The notes under the pieces are model-generated. The model was not told the DNA's origin, did no database searches, and was given only the letters and a program-made list of their open reading frames with translations. 64,000 nt of DNA. It comes from CAWCDJ01 sp963794265 (GTDB lineage Bacteria; Acidobacteriota; Terriglobia; Bryobacterales; Bryobacteraceae). This document shows positions 1 through 8,869 of the stretch, in pieces (the stretch's first letter is position 1; each line of letters begins with the position of its first letter). The stretch is from the NCBI GenBank assembly GCA_963794265.1, contig CAWCDJ010000001.1, forward strand, positions 620,001-684,000, read 5' to 3'. A program made the position numbers and the translations under genes.

Positions 1-19
1 GATCGAAGGATGCGACGAT

Positions 20-256
20 GTGACCGAACTCCGGCGAGTGAACGGCGTCTGGGTCACCGACGAATGCGACCCTGTCCAGGTATCCTTCGCCTGGGAGCGA
101 GAGCCGGCGCCGGAAGTGACGGAAGCCGAGTGTATCTGCCCTCCGGAGGTTGCGGCCAAGCTCATTCGCCTTCTCTACGTCGCTGACGAACCGGATTCAC
201 GGCCGCTGTCCGCAGTTGCCGCGCCACGAGAGCCCATCTCTTCGCGGGTCGTCTGA
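20..256 (+). CDS. Small hypothetical protein, possibly the 3' end of a longer gene
   Basis: An open frame of 78 codons from a GTG at 20. The frame is also open from base 2 to 19 (no stop), so the true start may lie before the window and this may be only a C-terminal part. Third codon positions are strongly G/C, as in the genes around it, which argues for real coding. The product is acidic in its first half and has a CxC motif (ECICPPE) near residue 38. I recognise no domain. An overlapping frame at 150-452 has weaker codon character and was not called. Confidence 0.4.
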   Translation: MTELRRVNGVWVTDECDPVQVSFAWEREPAPEVTEAECICPPEVAAKLIRLLYVADEPDSRPLSAVAAPREPISSRVV

Positions 257-573
257 CCTGGAACCTTCCGGCCCCTCCCGGCGTGCAGCCCGTCGCAAGC
301 TGGAGTCACCCTGTTGCAATTTCGCACACTCTGCCCGCCGGAAAGCGACATTTCCTTCCAAGCGTAAAATTAGAAACCAGCAGCGTAAATTCTACGTGAA
401 AAAAGCACCCGCCCCCAGTGAATTACTCTTGCGCCGTCGGCAATTTCCCTAAAGTTCAACGGCTTTCCAGTGGCACGCCAATTGCTCGATTAGTCCTCTA
501 AAGTACCCTCTTCCGCCCCATTTCCGGACCTGCTGATCGTTTAGGGAGAGGCCCCGAGCCGGGAGGACGTTGT
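257..573. other. Intergenic region upstream of the PilZ gene
   Basis: About 317 bases without a convincing gene. It is locally more AT-rich than its surroundings, as expected for a promoter region. Its one clear element is the sigma-54-type promoter at 471-486, listed separately. Confidence 0.6.
471..486 (+). promoter_or_regulatory. Sigma-54 (RpoN) type -24/-12 promoter
   Basis: The sequence TGGCACGCCAATTGCT matches the RpoN consensus TGGCACG-N4-TTGC(A/T) at every defined position, with the invariant GG-N10-GC spacing (GG at 472-473, GC at 484-485). It points towards the PilZ gene at 574 and would start transcription near 497, leaving a leader of about 75 nt. Sigma-54 promoters need an AAA+ enhancer-binding protein; none is seen in this window. 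Confidence 0.75.
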
Positions 574-924
574 ATGGATACGATCAATGGTGAGCGCCGC
601 GAAAACAGGCGGTATCGAGTTCACCTTGCCATTCATTATAGGGTTTCTCAAAGAGCATCCCTGCCGTATACCGGGTCGGGCTCGACTCGCGACATCAGTA
701 TCAGCGGCCTGAGTTTCAGGTGCCGCCGGACGCTGCCGGTCGGTTCGCACATCGAACTGAACGTGGATTGGCCCGCCCGGCACCGTGATGCCTTCCCGAT
801 TGAACTGCAACTGACCGGATTCGTGGTGCGCAGCGACAGCGGCCGGACCGCAGTCCGAATTACCTCCCATCGCTTCCGCGTCGTGGAGATTCCCGTTCAG
901 CAGCCTTACCGTGTTTCGGCCTAG
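574..924 (+). CDS. PilZ domain protein (putative c-di-GMP receptor)
   Basis: A 116-residue single-domain protein. The N-terminal ENRRYRVHL gives the RxxxR-type arginine motif of PilZ domains, and DISISGLSF gives the downstream [D/N]xSxxG motif; together these normally bind cyclic di-GMP. No membrane segment or other domain is present, so it probably acts as a cytoplasmic adaptor that passes the c-di-GMP signal to a partner. It stands alone before uppS and has its own sigma-54-type promoter, which is typical of motility, pilus or exopolysaccharide control. The family call rests on both motifs; the biological target is unknown. Confidence 0.8.
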   Translation: MDTINGERRENRRYRVHLAIHYRVSQRASLPYTGSGSTRDISISGLSFRCRRTLPVGSHIELNVDWPARHRDAFPIELQLTGFVVRSDSGRTAVRITSHRFRVVEIPVQQPYRVSA

Positions 925-1019
925 CGCCGGCTGTGCGCCACTCCGCAAAGAGCCGCGCGCCGGCAGCCCTGCTTTCAGCATTTCCGCGCCGGACGTGTTG
1001 TACTATAGGGAGTTACTTC

Positions 1020-1862
1020 ATGAAGGCGTTACTGGAAGTGCTTCAGCCAGGAGAGAAGGACTGGCACCTGGCGCAGGCGCTCGATCCCGCCCGTCTCCCC
1101 GCCCATATCGCCATCATTATGGACGGCAACGGCCGATGGGCAGGACGGAGGCGTCTGCCGCGGGTGGCGGGACATAAGGCCGGCATCGGTCCGGTCCGGT
1201 GCTCGGTGGAAACCTGCGCGCGCCTGGGCGTCAAGGTTCTGACTCTTTACGCTTTCTCCGTCGAAAACTGGAAACGTCCGCGCCACGAAGTGGAAACGCT
1301 CTGGCGCCTGCTGCGGTATTACCTTCGCCAGGAACTACCTGAACTTCAGAAGAACGATATCCGGCTGCAGGCGATCGGGCGCCTGGATGCCCTTCCTCCG
1401 CAGGTTCGCCGCGAGTTGGACGCCGCCGTAGAAGCTACCGCACCCAATCGCGGGCTTCTGGTGAACCTGGCGATCAATTATAGCGGCCGCGCCGAGATCG
1501 TCGACGCCGTCAATTCGATTCTCGATATGGCCCGCCTGGAAGGCAGCATCGGCAACCTTCGCATCGATGAGGATCTGATTGCCACCAGTCTTTACACATC
1601 GGAATGTCCGGACCCGGACCTGCTGATTCGCACCTCGGGCGAGATGCGGATCAGTAATTTTCTGCTGTGGCAGATCGCCTACTCCGAGTTATACGTGACT
1701 GAGACACTGTGGCCGGACTTCACGCGCGCCGACCTGCTGCAGGCAGTACTGGAGTACCAGAAGCGCGACCGCCGCTACGGCGGGCTCAGTTCCGGACACC
1801 CCGTCAACGGCGTCTCGAGAAACGGCGCCGAGAGCCTGATCGAAGCCCTTCGCTCCTCATGA
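1020..1862 (+). CDS. uppS: Isoprenyl transferase (undecaprenyl diphosphate synthase)
   Basis: Cis-prenyltransferase that condenses isopentenyl diphosphate onto farnesyl diphosphate to make the C55 lipid carrier for peptidoglycan and other glycans. The 280-residue product carries the signature IIMDGNGRWA near residues 32-41, with the Mg-binding catalytic Asp35, and the C-terminal RTSGEMRISNFLLWQ block near 205-220. The frame is open upstream to 933, but ATG 1020 is preceded by AGGGAG at proper spacing and matches the family length, so I chose it. The stop overlaps the cdsA start (ATGA), indicating translational coupling in a phospholipid/isoprenoid operon. Confidence 0.95.
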   Translation: MKALLEVLQPGEKDWHLAQALDPARLPAHIAIIMDGNGRWAGRRRLPRVAGHKAGIGPVRCSVETCARLGVKVLTLYAFSVENWKRPRHEVETLWRLLRYYLRQELPELQKNDIRLQAIGRLDALPPQVRRELDAAVEATAPNRGLLVNLAINYSGRAEIVDAVNSILDMARLEGSIGNLRIDEDLIATSLYTSECPDPDLLIRTSGEMRISNFLLWQIAYSELYVTETLWPDFTRADLLQAVLEYQKRDRRYGGLSSGHPVNGVSRNGAESLIEALRSS

Positions 1863-2629
1863 AGCGATTCCTGACTGCGGCGGCGCTCGTCCCAGCGGTA
1901 GTTTGGGTGGTGCTGTTTGCGAACCTCTGGGTGTTTCTGGGGGTGGTCGCCCTGGTGAGCTGCCTCAGCTACTACGAATACAGCTCCATCGCCGGAGCCT
2001 ACGGGTTCGGCAACCCGGGTTGGCTTGGGTACCTGGCGGGTCTGCTGCTGCTGCTCGTTCCCGGAAAGGAAATCTGGCTCCTCCCGGTGGCTTTAGCCGC
2101 GGTTGCGCTGGTGGCGGCGATGCGGGCCCCTGACTTGGCCCACTCGCTGCCCCGCGCCGCGCTCTTGGTGCTGGGGGGCGTCTACGTTTACGGCTGCTGG
2201 CGCTGCGCAATCCCGCTGCGGGAATCGAACCCGCATATCCTGATGTACGCCCTGATCGTGAGTTGGGCGGGGGATATCGGGGCGTATTTCGTGGGCCGGA
2301 GGTTCGGCGCGCACAAGATGGCGACGCGCGTCAGCCCGAACAAATCCTGGGAGGGCGCCGGAGCGTCGGTCGTGGCCTCAGTGGCCATCGCCGGCGCTTA
2401 CCTGGCCTACTTCGTGCCCCGCGTCAGCCTGCCGGCCGCGATCGCAATTACCATAGCCGCCAATATCGCGGGGCAGCTCGGCGACCTCGCCGAATCCGCC
2501 ATCAAGCGGGGAGCCGGGGTCAAGGATAGCGGCACCATCCTGCCGGGTCACGGCGGCTTCCTCGATCGCGTCGACAGCACGCTGTTCGTCCTGCCGGCGG
2601 TCTATGCCTGTTTTCTGCTCATCGGGTGA
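1859..2629 (+). CDS. cdsA: Phosphatidate cytidylyltransferase
   Basis: Inner-membrane enzyme that makes CDP-diacylglycerol from phosphatidate and CTP, the branch point of phospholipid synthesis. About 256 residues with several hydrophobic segments from the N terminus on. The C-terminal family signature is intact: KRGAGVKDSGTILPGHGG followed by FLDRVD, which holds the metal- and substrate-binding Asp residues. An upstream extension of the open frame (from 1709) lies inside uppS and is rejected; ATG 1859 overlaps the uppS stop by the usual ATGA. The uppS-cdsA order is a very common bacterial arrangement. Confidence 0.95.
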   Translation: MKRFLTAAALVPAVVWVVLFANLWVFLGVVALVSCLSYYEYSSIAGAYGFGNPGWLGYLAGLLLLLVPGKEIWLLPVALAAVALVAAMRAPDLAHSLPRAALLVLGGVYVYGCWRCAIPLRESNPHILMYALIVSWAGDIGAYFVGRRFGAHKMATRVSPNKSWEGAGASVVASVAIAGAYLAYFVPRVSLPAAIAITIAANIAGQLGDLAESAIKRGAGVKDSGTILPGHGGFLDRVDSTLFVLPAVYACFLLIG

Positions 2630-2672
2630 GCTTCGTTCCGCGGCAACATAGCCTCGTTACAATGGTAGACAC

Positions 2673-3833
2673 GTGCCCATAACCTGCTATCTTGACGCCT
2701 TCTCAGGCATTAGCGGCGATATGCTGGTCGGAGCGCTGGCCGATGCCGGCGCCGACCAAGCCGCCATCGTTGACGCCATCGCATCCCTCGACGCGGGCGC
2801 CACCGTCTCTTTTGAAAAGGTGAAGCGCTCCGGCATCGGCGCCACCAAGTACCACGTTCACGTGGAAGAACAGCATACGCACCGGCATCTTTCGCACATC
2901 GTGAAGATGATCGAAAGCGCGGTGCTGCCGGCCATCTCCCGGCGCAATGCGATCGCGATATTCCGGCGCCTGGCCGAAGCCGAGGCGGAAGTTCACCAAG
3001 TCCCGATCGAGAAAGTGCATTTTCACGAGGTTGGCGCCTCGGATTCGATCGCTGATATCGTGGGCGCCTGCGTGGCCTTCGATCTGCTCGACGTCGGGAC
3101 CATCGTGTGCTCGCCCGTCAACGTGGGCAGCGGCACCGTGAGTACCGAGCACGGCCTTCTGCCGGTGCCGGCTCCGGCCACCGCGCGCCTGCTGGTGGAT
3201 GTGCCGGTCTACTCGCGCGGACCGGCTTTCGAGCTCACGACGCCCACGGGAGCGGCGGCCGCAGCCACGCTTTCCGCGCGTTTCGGCGTCATGCCGCCCA
3301 TGAAGATCCAAAAAACCGGCTATGGAGCCGGAGGACGCGAGTTTCCCGAACAGCCCAACGTTTTACGCGTCCTGCTCGGCGAGCCGACCGGTGCCGACGA
3401 AGCTCTGACGGTAGCCGTCATCGAAGCCAATATCGACGACCTGAACCCGCAGGTGCTGGCATATGCCGCCGAGCGGTTGCTCGCCTTGGGCGCGCTCGAT
3501 GTGACTCTCTCGCCGCTGGTCATGAAGAAAGGCCGGCCAGGAAACCTGCTGCGGATTGTCGCGAAACCGGAGGATCGCGAGGCCCTGTCCCAGATCATCT
3601 TCTCCGAGACCTCCACGTTCGGCCTGCGTATTTATAACGCCGAACGGCGGGTCCACGCGCGAAGCTGGCAGGAAGTCGAGACTTCCTACGGCAGAGTGCG
3701 CATGAAGATCTCGAGCGAAGGCGATTACGCCCCGGAGTATGAAGACTGCCGCAAACTCTCCGAGACCACCGGCGTCGCCTTGAAGCACATTATCGCGGAA
3801 GCCAACTACGCCTATCTGAACCAATCACGATGA
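2673..3833 (+). CDS. larC: LarC-type nickel insertion protein (DUF111)
   Basis: LarC inserts nickel into pyridinium-3,5-bisthiocarboxylate mononucleotide to make the nickel-pincer nucleotide (NPN) cofactor, first known from lactate racemase. The 386-residue protein starts with YLDAFSGISGDMLVGALAD, the hallmark N terminus, has a His-rich stretch (HVHVEEQHTHRH) near 67-78, and keeps the C-terminal domain beginning around TGYGAGGREFPEQPNVLRV. GTG 2673 is the start that fits the family. No larA, larB or larE is nearby; it sits between cdsA and metG and overlaps metG by ATGA. The family is clear, the cofactor user is not. Confidence 0.9.
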   Translation: MPITCYLDAFSGISGDMLVGALADAGADQAAIVDAIASLDAGATVSFEKVKRSGIGATKYHVHVEEQHTHRHLSHIVKMIESAVLPAISRRNAIAIFRRLAEAEAEVHQVPIEKVHFHEVGASDSIADIVGACVAFDLLDVGTIVCSPVNVGSGTVSTEHGLLPVPAPATARLLVDVPVYSRGPAFELTTPTGAAAAATLSARFGVMPPMKIQKTGYGAGGREFPEQPNVLRVLLGEPTGADEALTVAVIEANIDDLNPQVLAYAAERLLALGALDVTLSPLVMKKGRPGNLLRIVAKPEDREALSQIIFSETSTFGLRIYNAERRVHARSWQEVETSYGRVRMKISSEGDYAPEYEDCRKLSETTGVALKHIIAEANYAYLNQSR

Positions 3834-5752
3834 AATACTACCTGACTACTCCCATTTACTATGTGAATGCCGCGCCGCATATCGGGCATGCCTATACCAC
3901 GATTGTCGCGGACCTGATCAAGCGCTTCCGGCAGATGCAGGGGTATGAGGCCTACCTGACCACCGGCTCGGACGAGCATGGCGTCAACGTAGAGCGCGCC
4001 GCCGGGCGGATGAGTAAGACGCCCAAGGAATTCTGCGACGTCATCGCCGCCGAATTTGCGCGCCAGTGGAAGATGCTGGGCCTGGACGTCGATTTTTTCC
4101 AGCGCACCACCAACCCGCAGCACGCCCAAGTGGTCCAGGACCTGTTCAATCGCTGCCGCGCCAACGGCTACATCTACAAGGGATCGTATAGCGGCCAATA
4201 CTGCATCTTCGACAATCTTTATGTCAACGACGCCAAACCGGGAGATCCGTGCCCGGATTGCGGCCGCCCCACCGAAACCATCACCGAGGAGAACTTCTTC
4301 TTCAAGCTCTCGGCGTTCCAGGAGAAGCTGCTCGCGCTGTACGACGAGCACCCGGAGTTCATCCAGCCCGAGACGCGGCGCAACGAAGTGATTTCGTTCG
4401 TTAAAGCCGGCCTCAGCGACCTCTCCATCACGCGCACGAACATCAAATGGGGAATTCCGGTCGAGGGCGAGGCTCCGCACGTCTTTTACGTTTGGTTCGA
4501 CGCGTTGACGACGTACATGAGCGCGGTGGAAGGCAAGGGGTTGTGGCCCGCCGACCTGCACCTGATCGGAAAGGAGATCGTCCGCTTCCACGCCGTTTTC
4601 TGGCCCGCGTTCCTGATGGCCGCCGGCATCGAGCTGCCGAAGCGCATCTTCGCGCACGGATGGCTGCTGTTCGAAAACGACAAGATGAGCAAGTCGCGCG
4701 GCAACATCGTACGCGCGGAGCCGATTCAGAAAGTGATGGGCGCCGACGCGCTGCGCTACTTCCTGCTCCGTGAGATCGTCTTCGGGCAGGACGGCAGCTT
4801 CAGCTACGACGCGCTGGTGGGGCGCTACAACTCGGATCTCGCCAACGGTCTCGGAAACCTCGCCAGCCGCACCCTGACGATGATTCACCAGTACCGGCAG
4901 GGTGCCATCCCGGAATCGGCGGGCGACCCCGCCATCGCGGCCCTGGCAAGCGAAACCATCAAGACCTTGCAGGAGACGTTCGAGCGATTCGAGTTCTCAA
5001 AAGGACTCGAAGCGGTGTGGTCGCTGATTTCCGCCGTAGACAAGTTCATCGTGCAGCGGGCGCCGTGGAAACTCGCCCGCGATCAGGGCGAGCAGTCCCA
5101 GCGTGCGCTCGATGAAACACTGTACACCGCGGCCGAGGCGCTGCGTATCGCAACGGCGCTGCTCTACCCCGTGCTCCCGGAATCCGCTCCGAAGATTTTT
5201 TCGCAGCTCGGCTTGCCCGCGTCCAGCCTGGGCGCGAGCCGCCTCGATCTGCTCCATTGGGGCGGCCTGCCGGCAGGGCACAAAGCAGGCGCCGTATCCG
5301 CCGTATTCCCCCGCATCGAAGCCAAAGAGGCCATTGCGAAGATGCGCGCACTTGAAGAAGAGGTTACGGCCGCGCAGGCCGTGATGATGGGCAAGGCTCC
5401 GGCACCGGCGGCGGAAACTGCCGCCAGGATTCCGATTGACGATTTCGTAAAGGTCGACCTGCGGGTGGGCCTGGTGCTGACCGCCGAGCCGGTCAAAAAC
5501 TCCACCAAGCTGATGCACATGAAGGTCGATATCGGCGAACCCGAACCCCGCACCATCGTGGCCGGAATCGCCGAAGCCTACACACCCGCGGACCTGATAG
5601 GCCGAAAGGTGGTGATCGTGGCCAATCTGGAGCCCCGCAAATTGAAAGGCATCGAGTCGAACGGGATGATCGTGGCCGCGTCGGTCGAGGGCGGCAAGCC
5701 CGTGCTCGCCGGCTTCCATGAGGACATCCCGGCCGGAGCGCGCTTGAAGTGA
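3830..5752 (+). CDS. metG: Methionine-tRNA ligase with C-terminal tRNA-binding domain
   Basis: Charges tRNA-Met. The 640-residue protein contains the class I motifs HIGH (residues 17-20) and KMSKS (285-289), a zinc-knuckle pair CPDC (Cys141, Cys144), an anticodon-binding helical domain, and from about residue 537 a C-terminal OB-fold tRNA-binding domain (DDFVKVDLRVG), which mediates dimerisation and tRNA binding. The start ATG overlaps the larC stop and the stop overlaps the tatD GTG start, so it is in the middle of a coupled operon. Full length for the long MetG form. Confidence 0.97.
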   Translation: MKYYLTTPIYYVNAAPHIGHAYTTIVADLIKRFRQMQGYEAYLTTGSDEHGVNVERAAGRMSKTPKEFCDVIAAEFARQWKMLGLDVDFFQRTTNPQHAQVVQDLFNRCRANGYIYKGSYSGQYCIFDNLYVNDAKPGDPCPDCGRPTETITEENFFFKLSAFQEKLLALYDEHPEFIQPETRRNEVISFVKAGLSDLSITRTNIKWGIPVEGEAPHVFYVWFDALTTYMSAVEGKGLWPADLHLIGKEIVRFHAVFWPAFLMAAGIELPKRIFAHGWLLFENDKMSKSRGNIVRAEPIQKVMGADALRYFLLREIVFGQDGSFSYDALVGRYNSDLANGLGNLASRTLTMIHQYRQGAIPESAGDPAIAALASETIKTLQETFERFEFSKGLEAVWSLISAVDKFIVQRAPWKLARDQGEQSQRALDETLYTAAEALRIATALLYPVLPESAPKIFSQLGLPASSLGASRLDLLHWGGLPAGHKAGAVSAVFPRIEAKEAIAKMRALEEEVTAAQAVMMGKAPAPAAETAARIPIDDFVKVDLRVGLVLTAEPVKNSTKLMHMKVDIGEPEPRTIVAGIAEAYTPADLIGRKVVIVANLEPRKLKGIESNGMIVAASVEGGKPVLAGFHEDIPAGARLK

Positions 5753-6534
5753 CCCTGGTCGATACGCATTGCCACCTGGACGACCCGAAGTTCGATGAAG
5801 ACCGTGCGCAGGTGATCGATCGGGCGCTCGCAGCGGGCGTGACCCGCATGGTGGCTGTCGGGACCGGCAACGGTCCGCCGGACCTCGAATGCGGGGTGCG
5901 GCTGGCCGATCGCTACGATTTCATGTACGCCACGGTGGGGGTGCATCCGCACGACGCGTCCAAGGCGCGGGCCGAAACGTTCACACGCCTCCAGGAACTG
6001 GCCGTGCATCCAAAGGTGGTGGCGATCGGCGAGATCGGGCTCGACTACCACTATGACCTTTCCCCGCGCGACGTGCAGCGCGCCGTCTTCGAGCGGCAAC
6101 TGGCGATCGCCGATGCCGCCGGGCTTCCGGTGGTGATCCATACCCGGGAAGCCTGGAAAGACACGCTCGACCTGCTGCGCGGCCATTGGCGCGGCGAAGG
6201 CATTATGCACTGTTTCACCGGGGATGCCGCCCAGGCTCGCGAAGCTCTGGACCTTGGTTTCCACTTGAGCTTTGGCGGCGTTCTGACGTTTCCCAAGGCG
6301 GAAGGCGTCCGCGAAGCCGCGCGCATCGTTCCCGAAGAGCGGCTGCTTGTGGAGACCGACTGCCCCTACCTTGCGCCGGTTCCGCACCGCGGCAAACGCA
6401 ATGAGCCGGCATTCGTGGTGGATACGGTGAGGCGCCTGGCCGAGGTGCGGGGCGGCACACCCGAGGCTCTGGCCGCCGAAACCTCGGGTAATTTTGAACG
6501 CCTGTGTTTGCGGGGTGGGTCGGGTAACGGGTAA
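5749..6534 (+). CDS. tatD: TatD family metal-dependent hydrolase (DNase)
   Basis: TIM-barrel metallohydrolase of the TatD family, usually a 3'-5' exodeoxyribonuclease acting in DNA repair. In 261 residues it has the metal ligands VDTHCHLDD (His7, His9), GEIGLDYHYD (Glu95), a conserved HTREA histidine, HCFTG and VETDCPYLAP (Asp204). The GTG start overlaps the metG stop (GTGA). The metG-tatD pairing is widespread in bacteria, which supports both calls. Exact substrate in this organism is not shown by the sequence. Confidence 0.93.
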   Translation: MTLVDTHCHLDDPKFDEDRAQVIDRALAAGVTRMVAVGTGNGPPDLECGVRLADRYDFMYATVGVHPHDASKARAETFTRLQELAVHPKVVAIGEIGLDYHYDLSPRDVQRAVFERQLAIADAAGLPVVIHTREAWKDTLDLLRGHWRGEGIMHCFTGDAAQAREALDLGFHLSFGGVLTFPKAEGVREAARIVPEERLLVETDCPYLAPVPHRGKRNEPAFVVDTVRRLAEVRGGTPEALAAETSGNFERLCLRGGSGNG

Positions 6535-6548
6535 ACTGGTTAACTTAC

Positions 6549-7550
6549 ATGAATTTAGGCAAGCTGGGGCAAGTCCTTACCGCCCGTGAGATTTTCGGAC
6601 TGATCCAGGAAGAACTGGAACAGGTCGAGAAGAAGATTACCGCCGAATCGGTGGCGTCGGTGGATACCGTCACCGCGATCGGGCAGTATCTTCAGGCGAG
6701 CGGCGGGAAGCGGCTGAGGCCCGCGCTGCTTCTGCTATCGGCCAAGCTCTGCGGGAAGGCCGGGGAGACAGCCATCCAGATGGCGACCGTGGTCGAGCTC
6801 ATTCACGCCGCCACGCTGGTCCACGACGACGTGATCGACGCTGCACGGACGCGCCGCGGCCGTCCCTCGGCCAACGCCCAGTGGGGCAATCACACCTGCG
6901 TCCTGGCGGGTGACTGGATGTACATGCAGGCGTTCCAGATCGCCCTCAGGGAGCGAAATTTCGTCATCCTCGACCTCCTGATCGGGCTCACCCAGATGAT
7001 GGTGGAGGGGGAACTCATCCAGCTCGACCGGATCGGCTGTATCGATATCAGCGAGACCGACTGCATGGAACTGGTGGACCGCAAGACCGCCCGCCTGTTC
7101 TCGGTGTGCGCCCGCCTGGGCGCCCTGGCAGCCGGCGCCGATTCCCAGACGCAGGAAAAGCTCGGCGACTACGCCTGGAACCTCGGGATGGCGTTCCAGT
7201 TAGTGGATGACGTGTTGGATTTTACGGCACGCGAAAAAACTCTGGGTAAACCGGTGGGCGGAGATCTTCGCGAGGGCAAAATCACGCTGCCGCTGGTGTA
7301 TGCCTTGGAGCGCGCCTCCGCCTCCGAGCGTGCCATGGTGGAGAACATACTCTGCCGGCGCAATTACGACGAAGTCCCGTTTGCCAGCATTCTGGCACTC
7401 CTGGAAAAACATCGCGGCGTGGAGCGGGTGCGGGATCGTGCGCAAATGTTCACCGAGAAGGCGCGGCGTACGATCGGAGAATTTCCCGAATCCCGATACC
7501 AGAGAGCCCTTCTGGCGATCACTGAACTGGTGACCGAGCGGGACCACTGA
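6549..7550 (+). CDS. Polyprenyl diphosphate synthase (trans-prenyltransferase)
   Basis: All-trans isoprenyl diphosphate synthase that elongates allylic diphosphates with isopentenyl diphosphate, usually for the quinone side chain. The 333-residue protein has both aspartate-rich motifs, DDVID (93-97) and DDVLD (220-224), the GGKRLRP substrate motif near 52-58 and KTARLF further on. The residue pattern before the first motif (bulk, no early aromatic block) fits a medium or long chain product (C30-C50), but chain length cannot be read with certainty. It follows tatD by 14 bases and closes the operon that begins with uppS, which supplies the cis-prenyl product. Confidence 0.9.
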   Translation: MNLGKLGQVLTAREIFGLIQEELEQVEKKITAESVASVDTVTAIGQYLQASGGKRLRPALLLLSAKLCGKAGETAIQMATVVELIHAATLVHDDVIDAARTRRGRPSANAQWGNHTCVLAGDWMYMQAFQIALRERNFVILDLLIGLTQMMVEGELIQLDRIGCIDISETDCMELVDRKTARLFSVCARLGALAAGADSQTQEKLGDYAWNLGMAFQLVDDVLDFTAREKTLGKPVGGDLREGKITLPLVYALERASASERAMVENILCRRNYDEVPFASILALLEKHRGVERVRDRAQMFTEKARRTIGEFPESRYQRALLAITELVTERDH

Positions 7551-7586
7551 CGGATTCCTCGACATACGGATTCTTCCCGGGGATTG

Positions 7587-7592
7587 TATACT
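7587..7592 (+). promoter_or_regulatory. Possible -10 element before the ECF sigma gene
   Basis: TATACT within TTGTATACTAC is one base from the sigma-70 -10 consensus. No good -35 hexamer is visible at 17 bases spacing. Because the TTG at 7584 overlaps this element, translation from that TTG is unlikely if the promoter is used, which favours GTG 7611 as the start of the gene. Confidence 0.35.
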
Positions 7593-7610
7593 ACAGAAGC
7601 TAGAACAAGC

Positions 7611-8180
7611 GTGACTTTTTTCAGTTTCGACGCAGAGTACCTGGAGCGGCTCGCGGCCGGAGATTCGGCGATCGAGCAACACTTTAACGCGTACTTTGGC
7701 GAACTGATTTTTATTAAGCTGCGAGCCCGGAGATACCCGCGGGAAGCCATCGAGGATATCCGGCAGGAGACCTTTCTGCGCGTGCTTCAGGCCGTGCGGC
7801 GAAATGGGATCCAGGACCCGAAGCGCGTCGGCGCCTTCGTGAACTCGGTCTGCACCCACGTGGCGCAGGAGTACCGACGGGCTGACGCACGGCACCCGCT
7901 GCTCGAAGGAGATCCACCTCCCGTGCCCGACACCGGACCGGGTGCCGATGGAGAACTGATTACCCGGGAATGCCAGGAGGAGGTCCGGGCGGTTCTGGGC
8001 GAACTGTCGGACAAAAACCGGATGATTCTGACCGCCTTGTACCTCGACGAGCAGCCCCTGACCGAACTGTGCCGCATGTTCCAGGTGGACAGCAACTATG
8101 TGCGGGTGCTGGTTTTCCGCGCACGGACGCGGTTCCGGGCCGCACTCGAGAAGCGTCGGCGGGCGGCCGCCGGGGGCTGA
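7611..8180 (+). CDS. ECF-type RNA polymerase sigma factor
   Basis: About 189 residues with sigma-70 region 2 (AIEDIRQETFLRVLQAVR, matching the -10 recognition helix) and region 4 (LSDKNRMILTALYLDEQPL and the helix-turn-helix up to VRVLVFRARTRFR). There is no region 1.1 or 3, as expected for the extracytoplasmic-function group. A TTG at 7584 extends the frame by nine codons but lies in a promoter-like sequence; GTG 7611 is preferred. The next gene encodes a zinc-finger membrane anti-sigma factor, so its activity is probably held in check by that protein and the pair controls the unknown and CHAT genes downstream. Confidence 0.88.
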   Translation: MTFFSFDAEYLERLAAGDSAIEQHFNAYFGELIFIKLRARRYPREAIEDIRQETFLRVLQAVRRNGIQDPKRVGAFVNSVCTHVAQEYRRADARHPLLEGDPPPVPDTGPGADGELITRECQEEVRAVLGELSDKNRMILTALYLDEQPLTELCRMFQVDSNYVRVLVFRARTRFRAALEKRRRAAAGG

Positions 8181-8227
8181 GACGAAACGGATCGCAACTG
8201 AGGATCACTAACCAGCAGGTAATACGG

Positions 8228-8860
8228 ATGGATCACAACCGCGCAGTGGAGAGCCAGGCCGTTGAGCGATATCTCCTCGGGGAGATGAACCCCGAGGAGC
8301 GCGACGTCTTCGAGGAACATTTCTTCACCTGCGAGGAGTGCGCCGCCGAAGTGCGCGCAGGAGCCAGGTTTCGCGCAAACTCCCGCCAGATTCTGCCCGA
8401 GTTTTCGACGAGCAGGGCCGAGACCCGGCAGAAACGCTTCCGGGACTGGTGGCGCCCGCCCGCCCTGGCTTGGGCCGCGGCGGCGCTGGCTGCGGTGGTG
8501 GTCTACCAGGCCGCGATTCAGATGCCGTCTTTGCGGCGGCAACTCCGCGCACAGTCCGTCCCCGCTTTAGCCTTGCATGCAAATACGCGTGGCGATACCG
8601 TTCCTCGTGTATCGGCCTCAGCCGGCCTGTTCCTGGTGTACTTCGACCTGCCCAGTCCGGCTGCGCCGGACTATCAATGCATACTGACGGATGCCCTCGG
8701 GAAGGTAGTGGACAACTTCCCGGCGGCTTCCAAACCGAACGAACCTCTCAATGTTCTTCTCGACCGGAGCCGTCTCTCTCCGGGACGCTACACACTCACG
8801 CTGCGGAGCACCTCGGAGGCGGGAGCGCCTCCGAATCAATTCATATTCATCGTCGAATGA
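8228..8860 (+). CDS. Zinc-finger membrane-anchored anti-sigma factor
   Basis: A 210-residue protein starting at ATG 8228. The N-terminal zinc anti-sigma motif HxxxCxxC is present as HFFTCEEC (His31, Cys35, Cys38) and should bind the ECF sigma factor encoded 47 bases upstream. One transmembrane helix lies near residues 78-96 (LAWAAAALAAVVVYQAA). The C-terminal extracytoplasmic part of about 110 residues looks beta-rich (LFLVYFDLPSP to YTLTLRS) and probably senses the signal. An open frame continues upstream to 7970 inside the sigma gene and is rejected because the domain starts at 8228. Confidence 0.85.
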   Translation: MDHNRAVESQAVERYLLGEMNPEERDVFEEHFFTCEECAAEVRAGARFRANSRQILPEFSTSRAETRQKRFRDWWRPPALAWAAAALAAVVVYQAAIQMPSLRRQLRAQSVPALALHANTRGDTVPRVSASAGLFLVYFDLPSPAAPDYQCILTDALGKVVDNFPAASKPNEPLNVLLDRSRLSPGRYTLTLRSTSEAGAPPNQFIFIVE

Positions 8861-8869
8861 GGAGAGCCC

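Noticed and set aside
150..452. 100-codon frame near the window start
   Set aside because: It overlaps the better-supported small gene and runs into the AT-rich promoter region, with an unlikely basic composition.
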